A stretch of 49,759 nucleotides of DNA from an uncultured Isosphaeraceae bacterium (GTDB lineage Bacteria > Planctomycetota > Planctomycetia > Isosphaerales > Isosphaeraceae), in the NCBI GenBank assembly GCA_937858365.1, contig CALLYK010000358.1, forward strand, positions 1 to 49,759, read 5' to 3'. The stretch's first letter is position 1. The number at the start of each line of letters is the position of its first letter. Made by a program: the position numbers and the translations under genes. The notes beneath the pieces were generated by a model, which searched no databases, had not been told where the DNA came from, and saw nothing but the letters and a program-made list of their open reading frames with translations. Shown piece by piece: positions 25,640 to 36,941 of this stretch.

Positions 25640-27115
25640 ATGTCGGGTGAGTTGGATCGCCGACGGTTTCTTCAGTGGACTTTCGCGGGCACCTTGCTGG
25701 GAGGTTGCCCAGTCTTCGCGGACACGTTTCCTGATCGCTTGGTGATCGGTGGTGAGTCGCTCAGCGTCGGTCACATGCTCCGAGACGGTCATGAGTTCCC
25801 CGAACCGACCGTCCGGACCCGACACGACGTCGTCATCGTCGGGGGAGGTCTGGCCGGTCTCACCTCGGCCTATCTGCTCCGTGGGGAAGATGTGCTCCTC
25901 TTGGAGAAAGAGCCCCAATGGGGTGGCAACGCTCGCCTTGAGGAACGCTACGACCGCTCCTTCGCCATTGGTTCGGCCTTTCTTCACGAAGACGACGAGG
26001 CGGCGAGACTGGCGCGTGAACTGGGCCTGCGCCCGATGCCGATCGAGGACTGGGACGGCACGGTCCTCGCCGGCCGGTTCATTCCCAACACCTGGCGCGA
26101 CGGGCTCAACGAACTCCCTTACCGCCGCTCGGTGCGTGCCAAGTTCAAGGCCCTCCGCGAAGACGCCCTCTCCTGGAAACTCGAAGACGAAGCGGGCAAG
26201 CTCGACCAGGTCGCCCTCATCGAGGTCCTTGGGCCCTATGGTCAAGAGGTCCTTCAGTGGTGGCACACGTACTGTCCATCGAACTGGGGCGGACGGGCCG
26301 ACCGAATTGCCGCGTCGGTGGCGATTGAGGAACTACGGTGGATGGCCGGCGACGACGAGAGCGATGGCCGGGCGACCTGGCCCGGAGGCATCGGTGCCCT
26401 TTCAAGTCATCTCGCCGAGCGTCTGACGCCGGTGATGGGTGAACGCATGATCCGCGAGGCGACCGTGATTCGCGTCGTCCCCCAGAACGATCGAGTCGAA
26501 GTGACTTACGTGCGAGATGGCGTGGTGACGGCCGTTTCGGCGAAGACGGTCATCATGGCCACGCCTCAGTACATCTCGAGCCGCGTCCTGAGCGAAGTCC
26601 CCGACGATCAACTCGCGGCCATGCGACGCCTCCGTTACGCGCCGTACGCGGTCGTGAATCTGGTCTTTGATCGTCCTGTCTATGACAAGACTTACGACAC
26701 CTGGTGCCCCGGCGCGCGCTTCTGCGATGTCATCGTGGCCGATTGGGTCGAGCGCCGGCACGGCGCGGCCTTGGACCGCCATCAAGTCTTGACTTGCTAC
26801 GCCCCGCTGCTGGAGGAGGAACGACGCCAACTACTGACTGCCGACGGTTGTCGCAAGCTCGCGCAGAAGGTCGTGGTCGACTTCCAAGGGTTGCTTCCGC
26901 AAACGCGCGTCGAGCCAATCGAGGTCCGAATCTACCGTCGAGGCCACGCCTTCCATATCGCCCAGCCCGGGCTCGGGCCCGTGCAATGGCGAGCGTCCAC
27001 GCCGATTGGCCGCGTCTCGTTCGCTAACGCCGACTCCCAGAATCTCGTCTCAAGCGCGGCCGGCGCGGTCAACGCGGCCCGGCGCGCCGTGCGCGAGATC
27101 GAAGGATTTCTATGA
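25640..27115 (+). CDS. Tat-exported amine-oxidase-like flavoprotein
   Basis: A 491-residue FAD-dependent protein. The N-terminus has a twin-arginine signal DRRRFLQWTF (residues 6-15) and then TLLGGC, which could also serve as a lipobox, so a Tat-dependent lipoprotein is possible. The FAD fold begins at VVIVGGGLAGLTSAYLL (Gly68, Gly70, Gly73), followed by LLLEKEPQWGGNARLEE and, later, WPGGIGALSSHLAERL. The C-terminal FAD block is RVSFANADSQNLVSSAAGAV, typical of amine oxidase/phytoene-desaturase-like enzymes. Substrate unknown. The ATG at 25640 gives a clean Tat signal. The downstream DUF1549 gene starts 134 bases later. Confidence 0.88.
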   Translation: MSGELDRRRFLQWTFAGTLLGGCPVFADTFPDRLVIGGESLSVGHMLRDGHEFPEPTVRTRHDVVIVGGGLAGLTSAYLLRGEDVLLLEKEPQWGGNARLEERYDRSFAIGSAFLHEDDEAARLARELGLRPMPIEDWDGTVLAGRFIPNTWRDGLNELPYRRSVRAKFKALREDALSWKLEDEAGKLDQVALIEVLGPYGQEVLQWWHTYCPSNWGGRADRIAASVAIEELRWMAGDDESDGRATWPGGIGALSSHLAERLTPVMGERMIREATVIRVVPQNDRVEVTYVRDGVVTAVSAKTVIMATPQYISSRVLSEVPDDQLAAMRRLRYAPYAVVNLVFDRPVYDKTYDTWCPGARFCDVIVADWVERRHGAALDRHQVLTCYAPLLEEERRQLLTADGCRKLAQKVVVDFQGLLPQTRVEPIEVRIYRRGHAFHIAQPGLGPVQWRASTPIGRVSFANADSQNLVSSAAGAVNAARRAVREIEGFL

Positions 27116-27249
27116 GAATATCTGTGAATGGAAGGCCCGTCACGATGTCCGCCGGCCCGCGTATCTAGTCGCCCACTTCGCGGCGACATACAGTTCGGGA
27201 ACGCTCGCCTTCCGAAGCACCCCACGATCCGCCCGTTCGGAGGTTGCTC

Positions 27250-28887
27250 ATGTCCATTCGACCCTGGTCCGCCCTGTTCGTCGCGCTGGGGGCGGTCCTT
27301 GTGGGCCCCGCTTCAAGCTCCGGGGCCGACCCGGCCGAAGTGGCCCAACGCATCGACTCCAAGCTCGAAGCGGCGACCGGCGCGAAGCTCGGTCCAGCCG
27401 CGAGCGACGAGGTCTTCCTCAGGCGTGTCTGGCTCGACCTGACCGGGCGCGTGCCGTCGGCCCTGGAGGCCCGTTCGTTCCTCGACGATCGCGACCCGGC
27501 CCGACGCGTGGAACTGGTGAAGACCCTGGTGCAATCCGACGAGTTCGCCCGACAATGGGGCGCGACCCTGGCCCGCTGGCTCACGGAAGAGCGGCCGATC
27601 TACCGCGATAATTACGATGGTCGGGTCCTGGCCGCTTCGCTCGCCGAGTCGGTGCGAAACGGCGAACCCTGGCCGAAAATGGTCCGGACCTTGCTCACCG
27701 AAAACGGCGTGAGCGACACGAGCGGACCGGCGAACCTCCTTCTGCGATACGACGCCGACCCGATCAAGCTCGCGGGAGGACTCGGTAAGACCATGATGGG
27801 TGTGACGATCCAGTGCGCCCAATGTCACGACCATCCCTTCGCCGCCTGGCGACAAGAGGAGTTCTGGGGCGTGGCCGCCCTCTTTGCCCGGGTCAAGGCG
27901 ATGAATGCCGATCGCGGCGAGCCCTTACGAGCGATCGCGGATGCCAAACGCGGAGAACTCACGCGGCCAGACCCGAATGCGACCCCGCCGCCCCCCGCCG
28001 ACGGCACCATGTCCGAGGTCAAGCAGGTCCAGGTCAAGCCGCAACTGCCCGGCGGTAAGGCGCTCCCTATTAGCGCGGACCGTCGGAAGGCCCTGGCCGA
28101 TTGGCTGACCTCCTCGAATAACCCCTACCTCGGACGCAACCTCGTCAACCGCCTCTGGGGCGAGTTGATGGGCCAGCCCCTCGTGCGCAACTTCGACGAC
28201 CTCAATAAGACGTCGGAGGCCCGAACATTCGTCGACGCCCTGACCGTCGAGTTCGCCGCCGGCGGTTACGACTTGAAGTCGATGGTCCACGCGATCGTCT
28301 TGAGCAAGGCCTACGCACAAGGCCCCGGACCAAGCGAGGCCCGCTTCGCTTGGGCCTGCCCGACCGTTCGCCCTCTCTCGGTGGACTCCCTTTACGCTTC
28401 CATCAGTCGCGCCACGGGCGTCGAGGCCGATCAGCCCGCACAACCCGACGACGAGGATGAAGAAGAAGAGGAAGGGCCGTCGATCGGTGCGGCGGCCCAC
28501 GACCTGGCCGCTTCTTCAGTCGAGACCGAGAAGGCCGGCTCGATGATGATGAAAAAGAACGACGCCGAAGAGCAGTTCGAACGCACCGACTTTCCCGTGG
28601 AACTCCTGCGAGAGCAGGCCCGGAGCTTGCAACGCACGCTCGTGATGATGAACAGCGGCCACTTGAACGAGGCGGTCCGATCGGGTGCTCGCGTCGCGAG
28701 GGCCCTTCATGGCCCAAAGGTTGGCGCCGCGCATGTCGATTGGGCCTTCCTATCCACAGTTTCGCGCCGCCCATCCGACGACGAACGCAAGACCATGATG
28801 GGCCTCCTCCGGGACAGACCCCAGGACGGTCTTGAGGACCTTTACTGGGTGCTGCTGAACTCGGCCGAGTTCCAAACGAACCATTGA
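27250..28887 (+). CDS. DUF1549/DUF1553 protein
   Basis: A 545-residue exported planctomycete protein. The start is ATG 27250, six bases after GGAGG; a TTG two codons earlier would overlap that site. Signal peptide SIRPWSALFVALGAVLVGPA; DUF1549 from about residue 30 (VFLRRVWLDLTGRVPSALEA); a CAQCHDHPFAAW motif that resembles a heme or metal site; DUF1553 including NPYLGRNLVNRLWGELMGQP and DDLNKTSEARTF. A run of Asp and Glu (DDEDEEEEE, about residue 400) is an acidic linker. It lacks the Ig-like and cytochrome-like N-terminal part of the 1497-3947 paralogue. The DUF1501 gene follows after 20 bases, so one operon is likely. Confidence 0.92.
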   Translation: MSIRPWSALFVALGAVLVGPASSSGADPAEVAQRIDSKLEAATGAKLGPAASDEVFLRRVWLDLTGRVPSALEARSFLDDRDPARRVELVKTLVQSDEFARQWGATLARWLTEERPIYRDNYDGRVLAASLAESVRNGEPWPKMVRTLLTENGVSDTSGPANLLLRYDADPIKLAGGLGKTMMGVTIQCAQCHDHPFAAWRQEEFWGVAALFARVKAMNADRGEPLRAIADAKRGELTRPDPNATPPPPADGTMSEVKQVQVKPQLPGGKALPISADRRKALADWLTSSNNPYLGRNLVNRLWGELMGQPLVRNFDDLNKTSEARTFVDALTVEFAAGGYDLKSMVHAIVLSKAYAQGPGPSEARFAWACPTVRPLSVDSLYASISRATGVEADQPAQPDDEDEEEEEGPSIGAAAHDLAASSVETEKAGSMMMKKNDAEEQFERTDFPVELLREQARSLQRTLVMMNSGHLNEAVRSGARVARALHGPKVGAAHVDWAFLSTVSRRPSDDERKTMMGLLRDRPQDGLEDLYWVLLNSAEFQTNH

Positions 28888-28907
28888 TCCCGGAAGGAAA
28901 GACCACA

Positions 28908-30218
28908 ATGAACCGCTCGTTCCTCGATCGTCGCGAGTTCCTGGCGCGTGGCCTTCTGGGCACGCTCGGCTTGGCCGTTTCTCCCCTGGCCCGCTTGAAC
29001 GCGGCCCCCGCGCCTTTGGGCCGCTCGCCGGCCGGCCGCTGCGTCTTGATCTGGCTCAACGGCGGCCCAAGCCACCTCGACACGTTTGACCCCAAACCGG
29101 GCGCCCCCACCGGCGGGCCCTTCAAGGCGATCGACACCACGGTCCCGGGTCTCCAACTCTGCGAGCACTTGCCCAAACTCGCTCAGAGGGCCAAGGACCT
29201 GGCGATCATCCGTTCCATTACGTCGCCCGAGGCCGACCACGATCGCGCCTTCACGATGCTCCACACCGGGCAAAGGCCCTCCGAGACGGTCGCCTATCCG
29301 GCGTTCGGGGCGGTTGTCGCTCGGGAATGGTCGGCGGAGGGCGGGACACTCCCCAATTACGTCGCGATCCAGGGAAGCGGCGGGTCGGCAGGCTTCTTCG
29401 GCCTTGACTACGCGCCGTATGTGATCGGCGACCCCAACAACCCCTTCGACAACGTCGGCCCGCCCGACGGCGTGAATGATCGACGCTACGGTCGTCGCCT
29501 GGCCGCCTTGGACGCGTTGAACGCCTCGTTCGGCCGTCGTTCCATCATTCGGGTGGCCGACGAATTCACGAACCTGAACCGCCGGGCGCGTCGTCTGATG
29601 AAGTCCGAGGCCCTCGACGCCTTCAACTTACAGCAACTTACCCCCGCCGAAATGGCCCTCTACGGCTTGGAGGCACCCGGTCAGGGAGAAGGCGAGAACG
29701 CCGAACCGCAAGACCCGGCGGTCTTCGCCCGCGCGTGCGTCTTGGCCCGTCGCCTGCTGGAACGCGGCGTGCGCTTCGTCGAAGTGACCTTGGACGGTTG
29801 GGACACCCACGAGAACAACTTCGGCCAGGTCCCCGACCTCCTCAAGCAACTCGACCCGGCGTTCGCCGGCCTTCTCACCGACCTGGAAAGCCGCGGGATG
29901 CTTGAGGACACACTCGTCCTCTGCATGGGCGAGTTCGGCCGAACGCCCGTCATCAACAACACGGCCGGCCGCGACCACTGGAGCGACGCCTTCTGCGCCG
30001 TTCTTGCCGGCGGCGGAATCCGTGGCGGTCAGGTAATCGGCGCCACCGACGAGAGCGGCGCGAAGGTGAAGGACCGCCCCGTCACCGTGCCCGACCTCCA
30101 CGCGACGCTCCTGGCCGCCTTCGGGATCGACGGCGCCAAGGTCCACACCACGCCCGAGGGCCGCCCCATCAAACTCAGCGACGGCGGCAAGGTCGTGTCC
30201 GAGCTGATCGGCGGCTGA
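28908..30218 (+). CDS. DUF1501 family protein, Tat-exported
   Basis: A 436-residue paralogue of the gene at 114-1451. The twin-arginine signal is LDRREFLARG (residues 6-15) followed by LLGTLGLAVSPLARLNA. Typical blocks are VLIWLNGGPSHLDTFDPKPG, GQRPSETVAYPAFGAVVARE, GWDTHENNF, GEFGRTPVINNTAGRDHWSD and VIGATDESG. The conserved Asp/His residues of the alkaline-phosphatase superfamily are visible, but the reaction is not known. The ATG 28908 has GGAAGGAAAG upstream; an in-frame start at 28884 overlaps the preceding stop. It is the downstream member of a DUF1549-DUF1501 operon. Confidence 0.93.
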   Translation: MNRSFLDRREFLARGLLGTLGLAVSPLARLNAAPAPLGRSPAGRCVLIWLNGGPSHLDTFDPKPGAPTGGPFKAIDTTVPGLQLCEHLPKLAQRAKDLAIIRSITSPEADHDRAFTMLHTGQRPSETVAYPAFGAVVAREWSAEGGTLPNYVAIQGSGGSAGFFGLDYAPYVIGDPNNPFDNVGPPDGVNDRRYGRRLAALDALNASFGRRSIIRVADEFTNLNRRARRLMKSEALDAFNLQQLTPAEMALYGLEAPGQGEGENAEPQDPAVFARACVLARRLLERGVRFVEVTLDGWDTHENNFGQVPDLLKQLDPAFAGLLTDLESRGMLEDTLVLCMGEFGRTPVINNTAGRDHWSDAFCAVLAGGGIRGGQVIGATDESGAKVKDRPVTVPDLHATLLAAFGIDGAKVHTTPEGRPIKLSDGGKVVSELIGG

Positions 30219-30280
30219 CGCCTCTCGGGCCGCCCAACGATTGGACCCAACGCCACCCGCACCATTTCCCCCCGTCGCAC

Positions 30281-30309
30281 GCCCCGCGCTCACCATCGCG
30301 CCGCGGGGC
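30281..30309 (+). terminator. stem-loop after the DUF1549/DUF1501 operon
   Basis: GCCCCGCG (30281-30288) pairs perfectly with CGCGGGGC (30302-30309) around a 13-base loop, 62 bases past the DUF1501 stop. No T-run follows. Confidence 0.5.
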
Positions 30310-30425
30310 CGAAAGCGTTGAGCCGGACGCGGGGGAGGGCCGAAACCCAGGTGTGGGACGACGCGCCGATCATGGTCATGACGGCGTGGTTCGCATGTTT
30401 CGCGAGTCAGCAAGGAGACCGCGCG

Positions 30426-31592
30426 ATGGGTTTCATGAACGGGCGATTGACTTTCGTTCGCTACAAGGTGTCCGGCGCCGGCCCGTTGCCCTTCGGTGAG
30501 GAGACGCTTGAAACGATCGCCCAACACGCGATCGGCAAACACGGCGCGGCCGAGGCCCAGGACGGCGTCTCATTCGGGTGGTCGGGCGGCGACCACGTTC
30601 TGGACGTCAACTTCGACCTGGCCAAAAACGTCCTGGGCGACGCCCTCCACCTCGCATGGCGGATCGACACCGACAAGGTCCCGAGCGACCTCCTGAAGGC
30701 CTACACACGCATCGAAGTCGACGCACGCGCCCAACTCAACCCCAGCGGCAAGCCGACCAAGGCGCAGCGCGAAGAGGCCAAGGAAGCCGCCGAGGCCCGA
30801 GCGCAGGCGGAAGCCGCCGACGGCCGTTATCGCCGGATGAAGCACTTCCCCCTCCTCTGGGACGGGGCCGCGGGCATTCTCTACGCGGGCACGACCAGCC
30901 CCTCGGCCCTCGATCGGCTCCACTGCCTTTTCAAAGAGACCTTTGATCGCACGCTTGAACCACTCACCGCCGGCCGACTCGCCGAAGACCAGGCAGCGGC
31001 GCGCGGAGAGTCCATCGCCGAGGCTAGTGAAGCGGCTGACACCCTCAGCCTTTTCAACGGAGACGACGGCCTTCAGGCGGTCGCCTGGTCCAACCCCGAC
31101 GGCGCGCACCGCGACTTCTGGGGGAACGAGTTCCTGATCTGGCTCTGGCACACGCTGCTCATGGATGGCGACACGATCCCTCTCGCGGACGGTTCCGAAG
31201 CGACCGTGATGATGGCGAAGACCCTCACGCTTGATTGCCCCCGCGGCGAAACGGGTCGTGACAGCCTGACGAACGAAGGTCCAACCAAAATGCCGGAGGC
31301 CTTCCGGGCCCTCCAAGCGGGCAAGCTCCCGCGCAAGGCGGGACTGGTCATCGTCCGCCACGGTCAGCAGTACGAGTTAACACTCCAGGCGGAAACGATG
31401 TCAGTCTCGGGCGCGGCACTACCCAAGGCGGAAGAGGTCTCCGGGCACGAAGCTTACCTGGCCCGGATCGACGGACTCAGGCACCTTGTCGAAACGCTCG
31501 ACCTCATCTACGAGGCCTTCGGCCGCAGACGGAACGGTCACGACTGGGCCGGCGAAGTCGGCCGCATCCGCGACTGGCTCTCAGCCGCTTGA
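30426..31592 (+). CDS. RdgC-like protein
   Basis: A 388-residue soluble protein that resembles the recombination-associated RdgC family rather than matching the enterobacterial form closely. The C-terminal third has the RdgC-like pattern: FWGNEFLIWLWHTLLMDGD, then TLTLDCPRGETGRDSLTNEG, MPEAFRALQAGKLPRKAGLV and YELTLQAETMSVSGAALPK. The N-terminus (MGFMNGRLTFVRYKVSG) and DVNFDLAKNVLGDALHLAWR also fit. RdgC proteins form rings on double-stranded DNA and restrain RecA loading; whether this one does is inference. A charged Ala/Glu-rich insertion (KAQREEAKEAAEARAQAEAA) is present. The ATG 30426 follows AAGGAG at eight bases; an ATG-rich extension to 30318 has no ribosome site. Confidence 0.65.
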   Translation: MGFMNGRLTFVRYKVSGAGPLPFGEETLETIAQHAIGKHGAAEAQDGVSFGWSGGDHVLDVNFDLAKNVLGDALHLAWRIDTDKVPSDLLKAYTRIEVDARAQLNPSGKPTKAQREEAKEAAEARAQAEAADGRYRRMKHFPLLWDGAAGILYAGTTSPSALDRLHCLFKETFDRTLEPLTAGRLAEDQAAARGESIAEASEAADTLSLFNGDDGLQAVAWSNPDGAHRDFWGNEFLIWLWHTLLMDGDTIPLADGSEATVMMAKTLTLDCPRGETGRDSLTNEGPTKMPEAFRALQAGKLPRKAGLVIVRHGQQYELTLQAETMSVSGAALPKAEEVSGHEAYLARIDGLRHLVETLDLIYEAFGRRRNGHDWAGEVGRIRDWLSAA

Positions 31593-31606
31593 AAGAAGCA
31601 CGTGAC

Positions 31607-31636
31607 CGGGGACGACACCGCGAGATGTCATCCCCG
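31607..31636. terminator. bidirectional stem-loop between rdgC-like and copA ends
   Basis: CGGGGA + mismatch + GACA (31607-31617) pairs with TGTC + mismatch + TCCCCG (31626-31636) around an 8-base loop. It includes the last codons and stop of the copper ATPase on the minus strand. No T-run. Confidence 0.55.
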
Positions 31637-34111
31637 ATCGTGGTCCAAGTTGATCCGGGCCAAGAGTGCGGACCGAAAGACGACCGTCACGGAACTGAGT
31701 GACATCGCGAGGGCCGCGACGAGCGGCCCATAACGGCCGAAGAGGCCCAGAGCGGCCACCGGTATGCCGACCGTGTTGTAAGCGAACGCCCAGAAGAGGT
31801 TCTGACGGATCGCTGTCAGGGTCGATCGACCCAGCTTCAAGGCGCGCGGCACGCCGCGCGGGTCGCCCGAGGCGATCACGATGTCGGCCGCGGCCTTGGC
31901 GACGTCGGTCCCTGTGCCGAGGGCGATCCCCACATCGGCGGCGGCGAGCGCCGGTGCGTCGTTCAGGCCGTCGCCCACCATGGCGACCCGTCCTCGGGCC
32001 TTCAGTTCGTGGACCTTGGCGGCCTTCGCGTCGGGAAGCACGCCCGCGAAGAGAAGGTCCGCCGGAATGCCCACCTGTTGCCCCACCGCCGCCGCGGTCG
32101 TCTGGTTGTCACCCGTTAGGAGGGCGACGTTCATCCCTTGACGACGCAGACGCCCCACGGCCTCGCGACTTGTTCCCTTCAGAGAATCACTGAGGGCGAG
32201 GGCCCCCATGGCCACGTTGTCCGCGGCGACGAGCAAGACCGTTCGCCCCTCCCTCGCCCATTGCTCGCCGACCTCGCGAACGGGCGCGAGGTCGAGGCCG
32301 GTCTCTGTCAGAAATCGAGGAGAGCCCACGAGGACGGTGGCCCCTTCCACGTTCGCCATCACGCCTTGTCCGCGCACGGCCCGAAACTCGGAGACGCTCA
32401 ACGACGGGTCGCGTTTCAGGGCCAGGGCCCGCGCCAACGGGTGTTCGCTGCCTGATTCAGCCGCCGCGGCGAGCTTCAGAACGTGCTTTGCATCCTCTCC
32501 AGGCGCGGCGAAAACGTCGGCCAACGTCGGGTGTCCTTCGGTGATCGTGCCCGTCTTGTCGAAGATGACCGTTTGAAGGTCGCCCATGCGTTCGAAGGCC
32601 GAGGCGTCGCGCACGAGCAGACCGGCCCGAGCTCCTCGCCCCGTGGCCACCGCGACGGCCATCGGCGTGGCCAGACCCAAAGCGCACGGACATGCGATGA
32701 TCAAGACGGCCGCCGCGTTCAAGACCGCGTTCGCCCAGTCCCCGCGTGCCAGGCCCCATCCGAGCAGCGTGACGAACGCAATGACCAGCACGACCGGCAC
32801 AAAGACCGCCGAGACACGATCGGCGAGCTTCTGGACGTCGGCCTTCGAGTCCTGGGCCTCGCGCACGAGTCGCACGATCCCTTCGAGAGCGCTCTCGCGT
32901 CCGAGTTTACCGGCGCGAATAAGCAACGTTCCGTCAGTGTTCATGGTCGCGCCGGTGACGCGGTCGCCGGGCCGCTTCTCAACGGGCATCGACTCGCCCG
33001 TGAGCATTGACTCATCGACTGCTGAGGCCCCTTCCACGACGTCGCCATCCACGGGCACCGTTTCGCCGGGTCGAACGCGCACCAGGTGGCCTCGCTTCAC
33101 GTCGGCCAAGGGGACATCTGTCTCGGAATCGTCAAGAACGAGGCGTGCCATCTTGGGACGCAGGTCGAAGAGACGCTCGATCGCCGCTGCCGCGACCCCT
33201 TTGGAACGCGCCTCGAGCCACTTGCCCAGAGTGATGAGGGTGAGGATGATCCCGGCGTCCATGAACGAGTGCGCTTGCGCGTGGTTCCCAGAGAGAAGCT
33301 GGTAGAGACTATAGCCAAACGCCGTCGACGTCCCCGTAGCGATCAACGTGTCCATGTTCGCCGACTTGCTCTTCAATCGATTCCATGCACCCGCGATGTA
33401 GGGCCCTCCTAAGTAAACCTGAAGGGGAAGGGCCAGAGCGAACATCGCCCATCCGGCCCACGCGGCGACGTGCGTGCCAAGAAGCATCGGCAGGTAGGCG
33501 AGCACGACCAACGGCCATGTGAGCAGGGCCCCTACGATCAAGCGCTTCCGCCAATAGGCGACATGCGCGGCGCGCCGGCTGCGCATCGCGTCGGCACCGG
33601 CCGATGGGTCGAGTTCGGCGCGTTTTGCCGTGTACCCCGCCTTGGCGACCGCCTCGGCCAGCGCCGCCTCATCGGCCCGCGCTGGGTCCAGTTCGATACG
33701 GGCCCGCTCCGTGGCCAGGTTCACGCGCGCGTCGCGCACGCCGGGGACGCCTTGAAGGGCCGCCTCCACCCGAGTCACACAACTGGCGCAGTGCATCCCT
33801 TCGATGGCCAGTTCCCAGTCTTCCGTGGTCTGCGCGGCGGCAGGCGGCGGCCCCAACGAAACCAAAGGGACCGGCCGGCGATCGACCGACCGATCCGGGA
33901 CCGAATAGCCCGCCGCTTCGACCGCACTATTCAGGGCTTCTCGTGTGACGCCGCTTGGCCCTGGTTCAACGTCGGCCCTCTTTGCGCTCAGGTCGACGAC
34001 CGCCGATCGCACACCGGGGACCACTTCCAAGGCACGTCGGACAACCCCGGCGCAACCTTCGCAGGTCATTCCCTCGATCGGCAGACGGATGAGGTCGCGC
34101 GTCTCAGCCAT
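31628..34111 (-). CDS. copA: copper-translocating P1B-type ATPase
   Basis: An 827-residue inner-membrane Cu(I) export pump. Two N-terminal heavy-metal-associated domains carry GMTCEGC (Cys17, Cys20) and GMHCASC (Cys108, Cys111). The transport core has the actuator motif TGES ([14 protein letters not shown]), the intramembrane metal site [10 protein letters not shown], the phosphorylated aspartate in [11 protein letters not shown], the His-Pro of SGSEHPLA and the hinge [16 protein letters not shown]. About eight membrane helices. The start at ATG 34111 is where HMA homology begins; it has no clear Shine-Dalgarno, and an ATG at 34189 is an alternative. TATGAT on the minus strand (34156-34151) may be a -10 element. 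Divergent to htpG; no copper regulator is nearby. Confidence 0.94.
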   Translation of the reverse strand: MAETRDLIRLPIEGMTCEGCAGVVRRALEVVPGVRSAVVDLSAKRADVEPGPSGVTREALNSAVEAAGYSVPDRSVDRRPVPLVSLGPPPAAAQTTEDWELAIEGMHCASCVTRVEAALQGVPGVRDARVNLATERARIELDPARADEAALAEAVAKAGYTAKRAELDPSAGADAMRSRRAAHVAYWRKRLIVGALLTWPLVVLAYLPMLLGTHVAAWAGWAMFALALPLQVYLGGPYIAGAWNRLKSKSANMDTLIATGTSTAFGYSLYQLLSGNHAQAHSFMDAGIILTLITLGKWLEARSKGVAAAAIERLFDLRPKMARLVLDDSETDVPLADVKRGHLVRVRPGETVPVDGDVVEGASAVDESMLTGESMPVEKRPGDRVTGATMNTDGTLLIRAGKLGRESALEGIVRLVREAQDSKADVQKLADRVSAVFVPVVLVIAFVTLLGWGLARGDWANAVLNAAAVLIIACPCALGLATPMAVAVATGRGARAGLLVRDASAFERMGDLQTVIFDKTGTITEGHPTLADVFAAPGEDAKHVLKLAAAAESGSEHPLARALALKRDPSLSVSEFRAVRGQGVMANVEGATVLVGSPRFLTETGLDLAPVREVGEQWAREGRTVLLVAADNVAMGALALSDSLKGTSREAVGRLRRQGMNVALLTGDNQTTAAAVGQQVGIPADLLFAGVLPDAKAAKVHELKARGRVAMVGDGLNDAPALAAADVGIALGTGTDVAKAAADIVIASGDPRGVPRALKLGRSTLTAIRQNLFWAFAYNTVGIPVAALGLFGRYGPLVAALAMSLSSVTVVFRSALLARINLDHDRG

Positions 34112-34273
34112 TGGTTTCGTTTCGACTCTGCGGCAGTGGCATGCCGTCTCATCATAGGGGATCGTTCGACGCAAAGGCGAGACGGGCATTGCGACCACTT
34201 GCCGGAATCGATGCGGAGTCATACGCTGGCGTTCATTGGACAATCGAAAGGTCGGTGATGTCGGAGCACGACG

Positions 34274-36187
<1,914 letters not shown>

Positions 36188-36292
36188 TTTGAGGGCGAAC
36201 CACAACGAACGCGCCGCTCGCTTGCCTCGACCGTGGCCGCTCGATACGCTCAATCTCGTCGAGTCGCAAGCATCGCTCGTTGGAGTCCCACC

Positions 36293-36931
36293 ATGTCGCG
36301 ATCGTTACTTGCCCTGGGTCTGGTTCTCTTCCTCGCGGCCCCCACGCTTGGCCAGGGACAGGCCAAAAAGGGCGAGGTCCCGAAGAATGGAGAAGTCACC
36401 AAGAAAGGCGAGGTCCCCAAAAAAGGGGAAGAGGCGAAGAGGGAAGAAACCAAGAGAGACGAGGCCGCGAAGGCCGAGACCAAGAGAGCGGTCGACAACC
36501 GCATCGACCTCAACAGCGCCAAGGAGGTGGAACTCGAAAGGCTCCCCGGCATCGGCCCGGCGACCTCCAAGGCGATCATCGAGGCCCGACCGTTCAAGTC
36601 GGTGGATGACCTGGTCCGCGTGAAGGGCCTCACGGAAGCCAAGATCGCTGAGCTCAAAGATAGCGTGAAGGTCGTGCCACCTCCGGCCGTCACCCCCGCC
36701 AAGAAGGCCGAGGCCAAGACCGCCAAGAAGGCCGCACTTGCCCCGGGTCAAAAGATCAATCTCAACACGGCGAGCAAGGAGGAGTTGGACGTCCTTCCTG
36801 GGATCGGGCCCGCCAAGGCGCAGGCCATCATCGACGCGCGACCCTTCCAATCGATTGAAGGTTTGAAAAAAGTCAAAGGCATCGGTGAAGCCACCTTTGA
36901 AAAACTCAAAGACATGATCACCGTTAAGTAA
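36293..36931 (+). CDS. secreted protein with two helix-hairpin-helix domains
   Basis: A 212-residue exported protein with two ComEA-like HhH domains. The signal peptide is [20 protein letters not shown] Lys/Glu-rich linker follows, made of degenerate KKGEVPK-type repeats (about residues 24-60). HhH 1 reads [20 protein letters not shown] and HhH 2 [20 protein letters not shown]; each carries a GIGPAxA(Q/K)AII hairpin, and they appear to be a tandem duplication separated by a Pro/Ala/Lys linker. Such domains bind double-stranded DNA; ComEA uses one in natural transformation. A DNA-receptor role is inference. The ATG follows GGAG at seven bases. The S1/P1 nuclease gene begins 10 bases after the stop. 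Confidence 0.88.
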   Translation: MSRSLLALGLVLFLAAPTLGQGQAKKGEVPKNGEVTKKGEVPKKGEEAKREETKRDEAAKAETKRAVDNRIDLNSAKEVELERLPGIGPATSKAIIEARPFKSVDDLVRVKGLTEAKIAELKDSVKVVPPPAVTPAKKAEAKTAKKAALAPGQKINLNTASKEELDVLPGIGPAKAQAIIDARPFQSIEGLKKVKGIGEATFEKLKDMITVK

Positions 36932-36941
36932 GGGGAAGCGC

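Noticed and set aside
34112-34273. Heat-shock CIRCE operator upstream of htpG
   Set aside because: No TTAGCACTC-N9-GAGTGCTAA-like repeat is present in the gap.
36360-36480. KKGEVPK repeats as a possible tandem-repeat element
   Set aside because: They are imperfect, in frame and confined to the linker of the HhH protein, so they are protein-level low complexity.
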